NCBI GenBank assembly: GCA_022376465.1 | Contig: JACDTU010000007.1 | Coordinates: 558,001-622,000, forward strand | Reading direction: 5' to 3' | DNA: 64,000 nt | Source of the DNA: Cubamyces lactineus | Lineage: Eukaryota; Basidiomycota; Agaricomycetes; Polyporales; Polyporaceae | In this document: piece by piece, positions 1-11,582 of the stretch | Position numbering within the stretch: the first letter of the stretch is position 1 | Layout of the letters: every line of letters begins with the position of its first letter | Notes under the pieces: model-generated | What the model was told of the DNA's origin: nothing | The model's input: the letters and a program-made list of their open reading frames with translations, nothing else | Database searches by the model: none | Translations under genes and position numbers: made by a program

Positions 1-3000
1 AGAACACGCACACGGGCGTCCCCCAAGAGCTCGTCATGTCCCCGGTGCTCCTGATGTCCGTGTGGCCCAGCCTCAAATTGCTCAGCCCACCAAGGGTCTT
101 CAGCCCCGTGACGCTATTCAGCTTCTTGATAAGTCCGCGTTGGCCGCTCTCATCCGTCTCCTCTTCTATCCGCATGTGCTCAAGAAGAACTTGCTCTACA
201 AAGTGCTTGTGAACCTCTGCGAGAACGCGAAGTCCCGTACAGATCTCTTCAACCTCCTCTTGAGCATCCTGCAGGACGGTTCCGGCGATCTGGCGGCAAT
301 CGACAAGAGCTTCGCGCAGATGTCTGTTCGACACTCCAAGCCTGCCGCTCCTCAGACACCTAAGGCCATTGGGAAGCAGCGAGTTCCTACGGACTACTTC
401 GGCTCTCTGGCCTTGCCCCAGAACGACGTCGTACCGGAACTGATTGTCCAGCGATGCCTAGAAGCTCTCACCTATATTGTCAGCTCTAACGAGCTGTCAT
501 CTTTGTTCTTCCTCACGGAGCACGAGCTTCCTGTTGGCCTTCGCCGAAGTGCGTCAAAGAAGGGCAAGGGCAAGGAGAAGCAGGCGCCTCAGACACACTA
601 CCCGATCGTCCTCCTGTTGAGCCTCCTCGACCGTCCCTCCATCCTTCGCACGCCATCTATCGTCGAGTCTGTGGTCGCTCTCTTGGCCACAGTCACGCGA
701 CCTCTTGCCAGCCTGAAAACCAAGAAAGACGAAGCAAGCGAGAGTAGCAAGACGACCGCGGCACCGACAGCACCCGTATCTGGAGCGTCTGAGCAAGTGT
801 CGCAACCTCCAGGTAAGCCGCGTTCAAACACCTCATGACAGCCAACGTACTAACCTGTTCCTAGCGCCGAATGCTTCCGCCCCCGCCCCCAACGCCCCTA
901 CAGCACCCGCAACACCCGCAGCCACGCCAGCAGCGACAGATGCCTCTGCCAAGCAGCCCACTGTTGAAGAGAAGGTCTTGCTCGCCAACCCCCCTCACAT
1001 TCCCCACCACGTCCTGCGCCTCATCGTCAACGTCCTCACTGCCGGTGAATGTTCTGGCCGCACGTTCGCACAGAGCCTCGCCCTCATTCAACACTTGTCA
1101 TACATCCCTGATGCACGAGAGGTGATCGCATCTGAGCTGCGCGCACGAGCTCAAGAATTCGGACAGAGCTTGCACTCAGCTCTGGAGGAGCTCGCAGCAG
1201 CTTTGCGCAACGCCGAGACCGATCCCGACACCCTGGCGTCCATCATCGCTGCGAAGTTCTCGTCTGCGTCATCCGACCAGGCCAAATTGCTTCGTGTCCT
1301 CAAGACGATCGACTACATGTACTCGCCGAAGACGCCAGGAAACGCTCCGGACACTGACATCGAAAAGGTGCAGAGCATTTATGAGAGCTTCCGCTTCTCA
1401 TCCTTGTGGCAACGTCTTGGCGACTGCCTTTCGATAATCGAGGAGAAGCCGGAGATGGAGCACATCGCGACCGTCCTACTGCCGCTCATTGAGTCCCTGA
1501 TGGTCGTCTGCAAGTACGTTGGTCCGAAGACTACGTCCGGCGCGACCGCTCGTGCGCTCCGCGGTTCCGCGTCTCCACGCTCTCCGACGACCGCTCGTGA
1601 GTCGATGGAGGACCTCTTCGTCTCCTTCACGGATGCCCATCGGAAGGTGCTCAACCTCATGGTGCGCAACAACCCGTCGCTCATGAGCGGGTCGTTCTCG
1701 CTGCTGGTCCACAACCCGCGCGTGCTTGACTTTGACAACAAGCGGAACTACTTCAACCAGCAGCTGCACCGCCGTCCGCACAACCGGGAGCACCACGGAA
1801 CGCTCCAGCTCAACGTGCGTCGCCAGCGCGTCTTCGAGGACAGTTTCCAGTACCTCCAGCGCAAGACGGGCGACCAGATCAAGTACGGCAAGCTGAGCGT
1901 CCGCTTCTACGACGAGGAGGGTGTCGACGCCGGCGGTGTGACGCGGGAATGGTTCCAGATCCTCGCACGCCAGATGTTCGACCCCAACTACGCGCTCTTC
2001 CAGCCGTGCGCCGTCGACAAGCTCACGTACCAGCCCAATCGCGCATCGTGGGTGAACCCGGAGCACCTCTCGTTCTTCAAGTTCGTCGGGCGCGTTATCG
2101 GCAAGGCCATCTACGACGGCCGCCTGCTCGACGCATACTTCGCGCGCAGCATCTACAAGCAGCTGCTCGGCAAGCCCGTGGACTACAAGGACGTCGAGTG
2201 GGTCGACCCTGAGTACTACAACTCGCTGGTGTGGATCTTGGAGAACGATCCGAGCCCGCTGGATCTCACGTTCAGCGTTGAGGCGGACGAGGTATGCCAT
2301 GGCTCTCCATCGCTTATAGAAGCTATGCTGATTACCCTTCTTACAGTTCGGTGTTACGAAGTTGGTCGAGTTGAAGGAGGGTGGCGCGTCGATTCCCGTC
2401 ACGCAGGAGAACAAGAAGGAGTTCGTGCAGCTCTCCGCGAACTACCGCCTGTACTCGTCCATCAAGGAGCAGATCGAGGCGCTGCTGGCTGGGTTCTATG
2501 AGATCATCCCCAAGGACCTCATCACGATCGTAAGTTATGAGTTCAAAACATACCTGATACCTCTTCTAACGTGATACCCCTAGTTCAACGAACGCGAACT
2601 CGAGCTTCTCATCTCTGGTACTCCCGACATCGATGTCGACGAGTGGCGGTCTGCGACGGAGTACAACGGCTACTCGAGCTCTGACCCTGTCATCGTGTGG
2701 TTCTGGCGTGCGCTCAAGTCATTCACGCGGGAGGAGCGGGCGAAGGTGCTCAGCTTCGCGACGGGAACGTCGCGTGTGCCGCTGGGCGGTTTCGTGGAGT
2801 TGCAGGGCGTGCAAGGCACCCAGCGGTTTTCCATCCACAAGGCGTATGGCGATCCGGACCGTCTCCCTCAGGCGCATACCTGTGAGTACCGTTTCCGTCT
2901 TGTCGTGGCGTAACTTTGGCTGATGGGTGTCCCGCGACAGGCTTCAACCAGATCGACCTTCCGCAGTACTCGTCGTATGAGATGCTTCGGCAACAGCTGC

Positions 3001-3044
3001 TGCTCGCGATCAATGAGGGTGGCGAGGGCTTTGGCTTCGCATGA
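1..3044 (+). CDS. TOM1: HECT-type E3 ubiquitin ligase, C-terminal part (Tom1/HUWE1 family), 5'-partial
   Basis: Partial gene whose reading frame is open from base 2, so the start lies upstream of the window. Exons: 1-812, 865-2291, 2347-2529, 2584-2881 and 2941-3044, about 940 residues. The first exon has the conserved Tom1/HUWE1 helical segment ([11 protein letters not shown], then [13 protein letters not shown]). The HECT domain fills the last roughly 350 residues: N-lobe with [12 protein letters not shown] and [18 protein letters not shown]-lobe with [13 protein letters not shown] and VPLGGF. The catalytic cysteine lies in AHTCFNQIDLP, about 33 residues from the end. Its codon is split by the last intron (T at 2881, GC at 2941). 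In this family that cysteine forms a thioester with ubiquitin before transfer to substrate. Tom1 proteins act in nuclear and cytoplasmic quality control and are usually over 3000 residues, so most of the protein is missing here. Tom1 is favoured over Rsp5 because of the helical region before the HECT domain. Confidence 0.95.
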
Positions 3045-3505
3045 TGACCGTTGACGTTGGACGTTTCCCCACGGGTATGGCAGTGGCACTCTCAAATATC
3101 GTCGTGAACACGTAGAATCAGCATTCGGTAACATTTGTATATATACTACACCTGCATCGACAACAGTTACTCTCGTAATGAACAATCTCTCTGTTATCTC
3201 TCCGTTGAGGCTTTGTCTTCTGCAGGACACTTGGGGAGGCGGTAAGTACCCCATGGGGAGAGGCGGGAGAGGAAGTAGCCGAGCTGAATCCGGGGAAGTC
3301 GGGACGAGAAAGAAGCCGGGGTAATCGAGTGCCCCCAGTCTGATGACCGTCCCTTACACCCGATGTACGCTGAGTCTGATACAACATGTTATATACCTTG
3401 CCGTCGCCCAAGCCTCTTAATATCCCCCACCGCTCTGGGCTCTCCTTCTCGCCTTCCTTCTCCACGGTCGACTTCCCGGACCACCGCCAGTGAATAGCAG
3501 ACACC
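3045..3505. promoter_or_regulatory. Intergenic region with TATA-like promoter for the oxidoreductase gene
   Basis: This 461-base stretch separates the HECT ligase stop from the next start codon on the same strand, so it holds the 3' UTR of the first gene and the promoter of the second. A TATATA element at 3390-3395 lies about 110 bases upstream of the ATG at 3506, a plausible core promoter position. I see no other gene in it. Confidence 0.5.
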
Positions 3506-5015
3506 ATGCGCGCCTTCGTGATCAACGACTATGCCCACCCATCCAAGATCCCCGTCTCCCAGAGCGTCCCCGAACCCAAGGCGCGTCAGGGGCAGGTCCT
3601 CGTGGACGTCTTCAGCGCAGGTCTCAACTACTTCGACGTGAGTGTCCGACATCCCAGCGCGTAGGCGTATAAATTCGACTTCAAGTGCAACAGATCTTGC
3701 AGTCGCAGGGCAAATACCAAGTGCAGCCGCCCCGGCCCTTTGTCCTCGGCAACGAGTTCGCAGGCAAGATCTCTGCGGACTCGCCCATCCCAGATGGATG
3801 TCCGTTCAGGCCAGGCGACAGGGTTTTCGGCGGTGGACAGGGCGCGTATGGCGAGAAAGTGGCCGTGCCATGGCAGAACCTCGTCCCTCTGCCGGACAAC
3901 ATGACTTATGACCAGGGCGCAGGTACCGTCGTGCTTCCTCCAGATGGTTTATGTTACTTCCTTCTAAATGATCACACAAGGTTTGTACATCACATGGCCC
4001 ACGAGTTACGAGGCTCTCGTGGGTCGTGCGGAACTGAAAGCTGGTAAGCTCGTCTCCTCCCGAGGCCGAGGCAGTCGCGCACGTTGCTCACAGATAGGCA
4101 GGCGAATGGGTGCTCGTCACTGCATCAGCGGGCGGCGTGGGTATCGCCGCCGTCCAGCTCGCGAAAGGTCAGTAAATTGCCCGGACTATACAGTGGGTTC
4201 CCATCTAATCGCGAGCTTGCACGCGCAATCTAGCTCTGGGCGCAAAGGTCATCGCTGCGGCGGGCTCGCAAGAGAAGCTAGACATCTCCGTCCGCCATGG
4301 AGGTGCGGACCATGGGGTGAACTACACGAAGGAGGGATGGCAGAAGGAGGTCCTAAAGCTCACGGGCGACAAGGGCGTCGACGTGATCTATGACCCTGTA
4401 GGGCTCATCCGAGGTACGGGTGTATGCACCTTAGTAAGGGGCTTTGTGGCGAGAGGAGTCTCACACGAACGCTTCCTGCAGACTCATTGAAGTGTATCGC
4501 ATGGAAGGGCCGTGCGATCGTCGTCGGGTTCGCGGCGGGGTCAATCGAGAAGGTTGGTCTCACCACTGGTAGGCATCGGGCTGGTGAAGAGCTGATACGA
4601 ACCCTTTTAGCTGCCTCTCAACCTAGTTTTGCTTAAGAACATCTCTATCGTCGGGATCCATTGGGGCGCATACACTAGTACGTCCATCATCTCCATCCGT
4701 TCCGCTTGGCGTAATGCCCAGCATACTCATGTACATAACCACTTTCAGAGTTTGAGCCCTCGCGAGTACCCGTCGTCTGGAAAGAGCTGCTTGAGTATGT
4801 TGATACACTTACCCTCGTCGCACCATGCGGGCGTTGACTGGTTTCGTCGCAGCCTCTTCTCCTCAGGACGGGCGAAACCTATCATGTACCCGGAGACCTT
4901 CCCACTCGAACGCCTCGCGGACGGCCTCATCGCCATTGAGAGGCGGAAGACGTGGGGTAAGGTGATCGTGCACGTTCGAGAGCCGGAGACGTCATCCGCT
5001 AGGGCGAAGCTGTAG
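3506..5015 (+). CDS. Quinone oxidoreductase-like protein (MDR / zinc-less alcohol dehydrogenase superfamily)
   Basis: Nine exons: 3506-3637, 3694-3922, 3981-4043, 4102-4167, 4234-4413, 4482-4552, 4611-4677, 4749-4794 and 4853-5015. They sum to 1017 bases and give 338 residues, the usual size for the family. The N-terminal half is the GroES-like domain (GQVLVDVFSAGLNYFD; VLGNEFAGKI; GDRVFGGGQGAYGE). The C-terminal half is the NAD(P)-binding Rossmann fold with the glycine-rich VTASAGGVGIAAVQLAK and the GVDVIYDPVG segment. I see no cysteine/histidine set for catalytic zinc, as expected of the quinone oxidoreductase (QOR) branch, which moves hydride from NADPH to quinones or enoyl substrates. The chosen ATG lies in ACACCATGC and gives the standard MRAFVINDY opening. 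The substrate cannot be told from sequence; an enoyl reductase of the same fold is the alternative. It converges on the next gene with a 182-base gap. Confidence 0.92.
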
Positions 5016-5197
5016 ACTTGACTCGGGTAGATTGTACGAGTAGTATACACTTAACACGCTCGCCACGTGGGCTGTAGCCTGAAGAACGTTGCATTGGATG
5101 TCCGTCGCATCCGTGTACAGTACGTACGTATGAGCGGTTCTGAGCCTTGCAGGACCCGAGCTGGGTGTATACATTGTGGGTGCCTAGGCCTTCTTTA

Positions 5198-7097
5198 CTA
5201 GGTCGCTATAGCCAAATGGTGACGGTGACAGATAAGGAAAGTGTTTGTATGGAGGCCAACTATCGTACATGCTGCATCCTGTACGACGGGCACCTTCAAT
5301 CCCAGGGCTTGAGGTCTACACCCAGACAAACCCGACACCGTTGTTAGCTCACGAGTCCTAGTGGTGCGCGTCATAACACGAAAGAGAGGGAACTCACTCG
5401 GGTCAGGCGCACGCTTCCTATAGTGGTAGACATATGGTAGTGGCGCAATTCCCCCCGACAAGCCTCTTCCATGGCCGCGCTCCTGTTCGCTGAACGCGCT
5501 GTGCGCACTGTGTGCGCTCTCGGCTGACAGCCGCTTGCCGTTGAGTGGTATGAGGCCAAACGGCGAGATGGCGCGGCTCCGGCGGTAGTCCCAAGCCTCC
5601 GCCTCTACGTCATCGAGGTCGCTGTCGAGGTCGGGGTCGAAGTCCGGCGAGGAGCGGTCGACAGCGGAGGCAGGGTATGGGCGACATTCGGCGCGGCGGA
5701 GGTGGAGGAGCAGACGGTTGAGCACGGTGGTCGTCATCGCCCAGATGAAGCTAGTCGCGAAGAATGCATGCGCAATATTCAGGGCAAGTTGTAGGCAGGT
5801 CAGATGTGAGGAAAGACGTACAAGACTCCGAGGAAGGTGAGCGACGGCCGCGAGATGGCCGCGAGGGTGAGGTTCAGGACACGGAAGCAGGTGATGGCCT
5901 GTGAGGGTGGTTGTTAGTGCTTCGAGAGTATGCGCGCGAGGGTCCTGTCGACATACCAGGAAAAAGCCCAATCCGTCGGAATGTAGGGCCTTGATGATGG
6001 GCAATTCAACCGTCCTGGGACGGTCGAGCGCGTTCAGCGCAGTTGAGGTGAGGACGAACACTTCGAAAACGAGCTGAAGATGTCGTACTGTCAGCACGCA
6101 GAGTCTACCCTCCACGGTTGGTTCCCCTCCAAAAGAAGACCTGTCACATACAGGAGATGCCCACACGGCCACGAGAATGTGAGAAGATTGTGTCGCGATG
6201 CACATGCCCAGTGGATCAGACCATTGTATGCTCGCTTCGTGCGATGAACAAAAGTGATTAGCTTCGACTGGGTGCCTGCAGCTGAGATTGGAAGGAAGCA
6301 GCTGCTCACGGAGGACGTGGACGAGCGTGAGAACCATCGTGACCACTTGGAGCGTAAAGCTGAGCAGGAACCCGACTGTCATGACCTTCAAGATGATCTG
6401 CCAATTCGAAACCGCACACAATATGACCGACAGACGGTCAGGTGAGATGTCAGAGACCGCGGATGCATAAGGAGGCACGCACTGGGCGGTGTTCCCATAG
6501 GATGACGACGCGCTGGAGGATGAGCAAGTTCGCTATCCCAATGGAAACGATCGCAAGCATAGAACAGCTGAAGATGAACTGCTTGCATCTGTTGGATTGA
6601 GGTTAACATTGAGGCGCCCCGTGCACCATATGGAACCAACGTGCCCCTAGTGAATTGAGCGTTGAGCACCTCGCACTGAGAGTTCTCCAGTAGTACGCGG
6701 CTTACTGTATCTGTGAATGTGCTGTCTACAAAACCGCACATTTCTGACAGAATTTCGTAATGAGTTCGAGCCATACTGTGCTTATGCCTAGGATCGAGTC
6801 CGACATACCATATGCAACTGCGAGCAGCGTCCCTAGCACCGCGTATCGATTAAGCAGAAAGGTATACTTGGCATAGGTTGCAGGTGCTGTCCAGATGTAT
6901 TCCACCTCATCTGCAAACGTCAAGCAATGGTCGTAGAACAGAACAATCAAGCCAACGGCTGCATAACGAGTCAGCTTCCTCACACCCTTTCGTAGCGTTC
7001 CAATCCGCTCTAAGTGGTGCAACTACTCACCGCTTAGGTATCGCGTTGCAGCCAAGTCGCGAAAAGCAGAGCTCGGAAAGGACAGTAAAGACTCCAT
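5198..7097 (-). CDS. DUF6533 multi-pass membrane protein
   Basis: Multi-exon gene reading leftward from an ATG at 7097 (MESLLSFPSSAF). Exon 1 ends at 7031. The second exon carries the DUF6533 signature (LIVLFYDH, then FADEVEYIW) followed by a first transmembrane stretch (RYAVLGTLLAVAY). Later exons supply more hydrophobic helices: CSMLAIVSIGIANLLILQRVVILWEHRP near 6500, LKVMTVGFLLSFTLQVVTMVLTLVHVL near 6340, VFVLTSTALNA near 6050, and FFATSFIWAMTTTVL near 5750. That gives roughly six or seven membrane segments, then an acidic cytoplasmic tail. DUF6533 proteins are abundant in Agaricomycetes and have no established function; the topology is receptor-like. I could not settle the junction between the exons at about 6760 and 6600. 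The stop at 5198 assumes the last reading frame is not spliced again. Confidence 0.8.
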
Positions 7098-8422
7098 GAC
7101 GCGGAAGGGTATATCCAGTCGAGTGCGCGGACCTCGCGATTAAGACGACCTGTCGTCCGGGGTATCGTAGGAATGTTTTGTCAAACAACCGCGCAATTAA
7201 AGTGCAAGAGCGACTGTATAGAGTACGAGAGAAGCAGAACGCAGGGATCGCAGCCTCAGGCTGGAGAGCTACAATAGAAGGAGTGACCACAGGGGGACGT
7301 CGGCGAGGTGACGGGCGAGAGCAAGCCCCGAGGGAGGGTACGCGACCATGGACTCGCACGTCTCCCCGCACACTCCCGCGACCTGTCAGAAATGGATGCG
7401 CTACCCGACGCTAGATTGCAAAGTGAGGCGCTGCCTCGGCGGGCTACGTCCTGACAGTGATTGAGGTGGGATCACTGTATTGATGCACCATTCAGAGCCT
7501 GAGCCCGACGCTGGGCCGCGCTGATGCCGCCAGCTACATGATGGGAACCTAGCATCTCTAGGACCATCAGCAAGTTGTAGCAATACGATCTTGGCAGTTA
7601 TATACGCACCTGGTCTTCCTGGGACCGCGTCGAACATCCTGCGATGGCCCCCAACCAAAGAGGGGTAGTAGTCTAACCTCTTGCAGGGAGTAATGGCACG
7701 TCTGCATTGTCACCGTTGAGAAAGTCCAGCAGCATCCAAAACGTCTGAGAGCCGACCGGCCTGAGTCGATGTTTCTATGCAACTTTGCAAGCCAGCGCCG
7801 CACAGCCTATGTCACTGATGGGGATATCGTTGATCAGCTCAAAATACATCACTTGCCCACTTGATCGCGACTCTGCGAAGCACTCTATGCCTTGGGCAGC
7901 TATTAGAAGAGCTATACCACCATGAGGAGCTTGTGGCATACAGCATTGGCAGCAAGGGCTGATACGGTATCCCACTGGGCACGGTCGATGACGCTAAGTC
8001 GGATCACGAGGACTGCAGATCGGGCCCACGATGTCTCTCCAAGACTGTTTACCGACTATCACCTAACAATGTGACGAGTCAGTGAAATGTCTACGAAGGC
8101 GTACATATACTTGTCTGGATGTACCGTGACTCACCTACATACGGGCCACGTCCGAGCTTGAGTGCAAAGTTACCTTCTCTTCAGCGCCCGTGCCGCGATA
8201 TGGGCCGCGTCGTATAATAAGCTCTAGAGTCTAGAATTAACAGGGTATGTACAGTATACGCGGCGACTGCGATAGAGCAGACAAAAACGTGGCGTACAAC
8301 ACAAGCCCGTACGGCAACTGCCACGCATCCACAACCTCGAACACGCCCTCCGTTCATCCATTTCCGGTCCGAGGCCCCATCCACGGGCACAACGCACGCA
8401 CCCGAAACTACTAGTAGTAGTA
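7098..8422. other. Intergenic region, no supported gene
   Basis: About 1.3 kb between the start of the DUF6533 gene and the end of the DUF218 gene. It must include the promoter of the former and the 3' UTR of the latter. The open frames here are short (under 90 codons), lack recognisable motifs and do not join through plausible introns. I see no tRNA or repeat. Confidence 0.5.
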
Positions 8423-9848
8423 TCACTTCAGATGATCCCAGGGCAGCGGGCCCGGAAACACGGTCGTCTGCCCGCCCTCCGCGCGGCCAGGGCACCAGTT
8501 GAGCAGCGCGCCGAGCTCCGGGGCAGACGAGTAGTACGGATGGAAGCGCAGCGCGGGGTTGCGCGCGCGCCGCTTGTCGAGGAGCACCCCGTGGCAGCCG
8601 TACGTGTCTTGCGTGTACGGCAGGTACCCGTTCTGCAGCTGCGTTGGGGTGGGACGTTGACGTTGAATTAGAATCAGAATGCGACCCGAGTGTTTGCATG
8701 GGCGTGTGCGTGTCGCAAACGTGCCGCGCGGATTGAATATGAGGTATCGTTCGGTTAGCTCTCCGTCGTACTCGAGAAGTCAAGGGTTATGAATGAAAGG
8801 GCAGGCGTATGCGGGGTGTGGTGTTAGGCTATAGACGAAGCGAACAGCTCACCTCTCCCTGCTGTGCACTCGCCCCTCCCTGCGCCTCCGCGTCCCCATC
8901 CGCATCGATCCCCACATACTCGAAGCGCGCCTGCGGCCAGCGCAGCGCCGCGCGGTGCAGCTCCGTGAAACGGCGCCGCTTCATCCCGTAGCCCACGACC
9001 GTGATCCGCGCGGGATAGCGCCCCGTGTACTCGTGGAAGCGCGCGACGGAGAAGAGGAGGTTCTGGTACGAGTCGAGCGCGTAGTTCTCCGTCGTCGCGC
9101 GCAGCACTGGTGGGCTGGCGGACGAGGAGGGCGGGGGGAATGGGGTGAGCGTGGGGAGGAGGTCGGAGATGGACGCGAGGCGCATGTAGGACTCTGCTTC
9201 GGTCGTTGTTGACGAGGGCCGCGTCTGTCCTCTGCGATGTGTAATCTTCTTGTTAGTACTCCTGTAAGAAGGCTGTGGACGGACGTGCCTGCTTACCCGC
9301 TGAACACGAGCAAAGAACGCTCATCTTGCCGCGCGAGCTCAGCACTTCGAGTCATGAGCCTAGGCGTATCATCCATAGCTCTTAGATACGTACGCTGCCA
9401 GAATGTGCTTGAAAAACGCTGCCACCCGACCACCACCCCGCTGGTAGGGCTCGAGCACCCACTGGTCCTCGTCAAAGCGCTCCTCGAGGCTCGTCCCCTT
9501 CCAGATAGCGTGCCCTGGCACCATAATCAAGTGGTCCACCTCCGCTAACGCACGCTCGCGCTGTATCGTGTCCCATATAGCTCGTGGAGGTGCATAAGGG
9601 CCGTCATGCGCATGATACGCGTCCGACGGGGAAGAGAGGTACCAGACGAGGTTGACGAGGAAGGAAAGCACAGCAAACCCAGCTAATAGGAGGAAGCCAA
9701 GGTTGGTGACCCGTGCACGGGTAAGCAGAACGTCGCGCGTGCTCCTGTAGTGCCGCGAACCGCCTGAATGTCGTCGGAGGTGGTCGCGACGGGTGGTGAA
9801 GGAGACGGGCAAAGGCAGCATCGCGGCTGCTTTGATGTAGGCGCCCAT
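8423..9848 (-). CDS. DUF218 (YdcF-like) domain protein, single membrane anchor
   Basis: Four exons read leftward: 9848-9394, 9344-9297, 9231-8853 and 8638-8423, 1098 bases, 365 residues. After a basic N-terminus there is one membrane helix (VTNLGFLLLAGFAVLSFLVNLVWYL, about residues 48-72). The DUF218 core follows, with VDHLIMVPGHAIWKG, the LLVFSGGQTR motif formed across the second intron, then ATTENYALDSYQNLLFSV and PARITVVGYGMKRRRF. The family includes bacterial YdcF/SanA proteins, which bind nucleotides or act on the envelope; the fungal role is unknown. The pattern suggests a type II protein with its domain in the secretory lumen. The third intron, 8639-8852, is 214 bases, much longer than the 49- and 65-base introns before it, so an unseen alternative splice there is possible. 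The C-terminus ends with PGPLPWDHLK. Confidence 0.88.
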
Positions 9849-10182
9849 ACAGCACTTCAGAAATTAGCATGCTGTGCTGTGCGCTTGATGCATCCTTTCC
9901 AAACTCCACTAATGTCGCAGTCATTCTGTAGACCATTGTTTGAATTTGTCTACGCCAAAGCGTCATGCTGCATGCCCCCACGCTGTCGATGATTGCGAAA
10001 CGGCAACATTTTGATTTACAAGAGTGTGGTACATGTACAGACGTATGTTCAGCAGTGCACAAAGAGCTAAACATTAACAAGAACTAAAGCGAAGAGCATA
10101 TGTTTCCAATCCGAGTCCGTTAAACGTGACCAGTCGTACCGTTCGTGAATCCGTGGATGACGAGCACCCGATATGAACTCGT
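9849..10182. other. Short intergenic region between two minus-strand genes
   Basis: This 334-base gap lies between the start codon of the DUF218 gene and the stop codon of the upstream membrane protein gene, both on the minus strand. It should hold a 3' UTR and a promoter. I found no ORF with motifs, no clear TATA box and no RNA gene. Confidence 0.45.
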
Positions 10183-11294
10183 TCACGGGTTGATCAGCGG
10201 AGCGCGCTCCTCGTCGAGGGAGATGCCACGACCACCACGGCGGAGCTTCAGGCCAACACCAATGGCAGCCTTGACAACCCAGACGAGGGACAGGACGGCG
10301 AAAGCCAGTGCGGACCAGTGGATGAAGGCCGGGTGGCGCTGACGAGCAAAGATAGCCCACAGAGACCACGCGATGGCAATGCTTGCCGGCAAATCGCCCT
10401 CAGCGGAGGAGAATGCGTACGTCGCTGCGGTGGCCTCGAGGAAGAAGCTGCGGATCGGGCGTAAGGGCGTTTCGAGGGCACATGGAGGCGGAAACTTACA
10501 AAGCGAGGAAGGCGAAAACCTTGGTCCACACGCCAGCTGGCTGGACAGCAGCGTTGTTGCCGAACGCCTCAAACGCGGTGATGATGACGAGGACGGTGGT
10601 CCATCCGTGGTAGAGCGAGAACGGCAGATGGACAAAGATCTCGTCCGCAGCGCTTTCCGGCTCATGATACTTCTTGACGATGTAATAGATGTGCTACGCC
10701 GCAGTTCAATGTCAGTCGAGTCATCGGACCGAGAGTGAATGGAAGACGCGTACCGTTACCGCCGAGCTGACGAAGAGAGCGAAGATGAAGGCTAAACGGG
10801 ACAAGTTTAGAGAGAGCGTGGAGACAGTGTGTGGAGTACGTGCAACATACCGACAACATAGTAGTGCCTCGCCCAAACGTTGACGTAGATGGCGTTCAGG
10901 ACGGCGAGAAGAGGGAGGCGCCAGGAGATGCCGTCAATGATGACTTGCTTTCCGCCGTCAAAGAATTGGTAGATGATCGTTCCAAGTAGGAGCAGGTGAA
11001 TGAGAGACCTGACATCACTAGCATCAGCTCCGAGTCTATGCAGAGCATCAATGGTTGCGTACCATATGAGGAACGCCCATGGAGCGGGAGTCACGTAGGT
11101 GTCCTTGCCGGTGTAGTAAATGTCTGTGGGCCCGGCGACGGTGTATACGTTCGATCCCAAGAACAGGAAGTATACAATGACGTTCACAATCTTTGGGCAT
11201 TTCCTCGAGCATCAGTAACAAAGAAATTGGATACGGCCTGTGCCACTCTGACCTTGAGCAAGAGCCCGTCAGACCAGGAGCTGTGGGACGGCAT
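10183..11294 (-). CDS. Multi-pass membrane protein, possibly TspO/MBR-related
   Basis: Read leftward from ATG 11294 ([14 protein letters not shown]). A 62-base intron (11191-11252) joins this to [18 protein letters not shown], and a 54-base intron (11009-11062) splits the tryptophan codon of PAPWAFLIW. Further exons give [100 protein letters not shown] and [26 protein letters not shown], which makes seven or eight hydrophobic helices. The protein ends in a charged tail, [10 protein letters not shown]. The aromatic, tryptophan-containing TM helices and the [14 protein letters not shown] segment recall proteins loosely annotated as TspO/MBR-like, but I cannot confirm this. No signal peptide is needed, since the first helix starts near residue 15. 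It shares a divergent promoter with ATG5. Confidence 0.82.
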
Positions 11295-11582
11295 TGCGAC
11301 AACAAGCGCGGGGGAGGCTGGAGGGAGGGGTAGGGAGACAAGGGGCAGACGGGTGGTGGGGCGTGTGTGTCAAGACTTTATAGTGTGCGGCTGAGCTTGG
11401 CGCAGGATCCGGGATGCGTTTGGAGGAATTGAGCAGCAGCTGCGAGCATGGCGCAACACTCCCTGCCGCCCTGACGTCAGTCCCCAGGACCCCGTGACGG
11501 TAGACGCCCAGACACGCGACAGTCGCGTGGGCAAGGAGACCCGCGCGCGAGACGGTCGAGGGCAGCAGCGAGGACGAGGAGG
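11295..11582. promoter_or_regulatory. Divergent promoter between the membrane protein gene and ATG5
   Basis: This 288-base spacer separates start codons that point away from each other. On the minus strand a TATAAAG element at 11376-11382 sits about 82 bases upstream of the membrane protein ATG, a good TATA position. The ATG5 side has no clear TATA box and is GC-rich, as is common for housekeeping genes. Confidence 0.5.

Noticed and set aside
1476..2414. 312-codon open frame on the minus strand
   Set aside because: It is the antisense shadow of the HECT domain exon; GC-rich codon third positions remove stops. It has no motif of its own.
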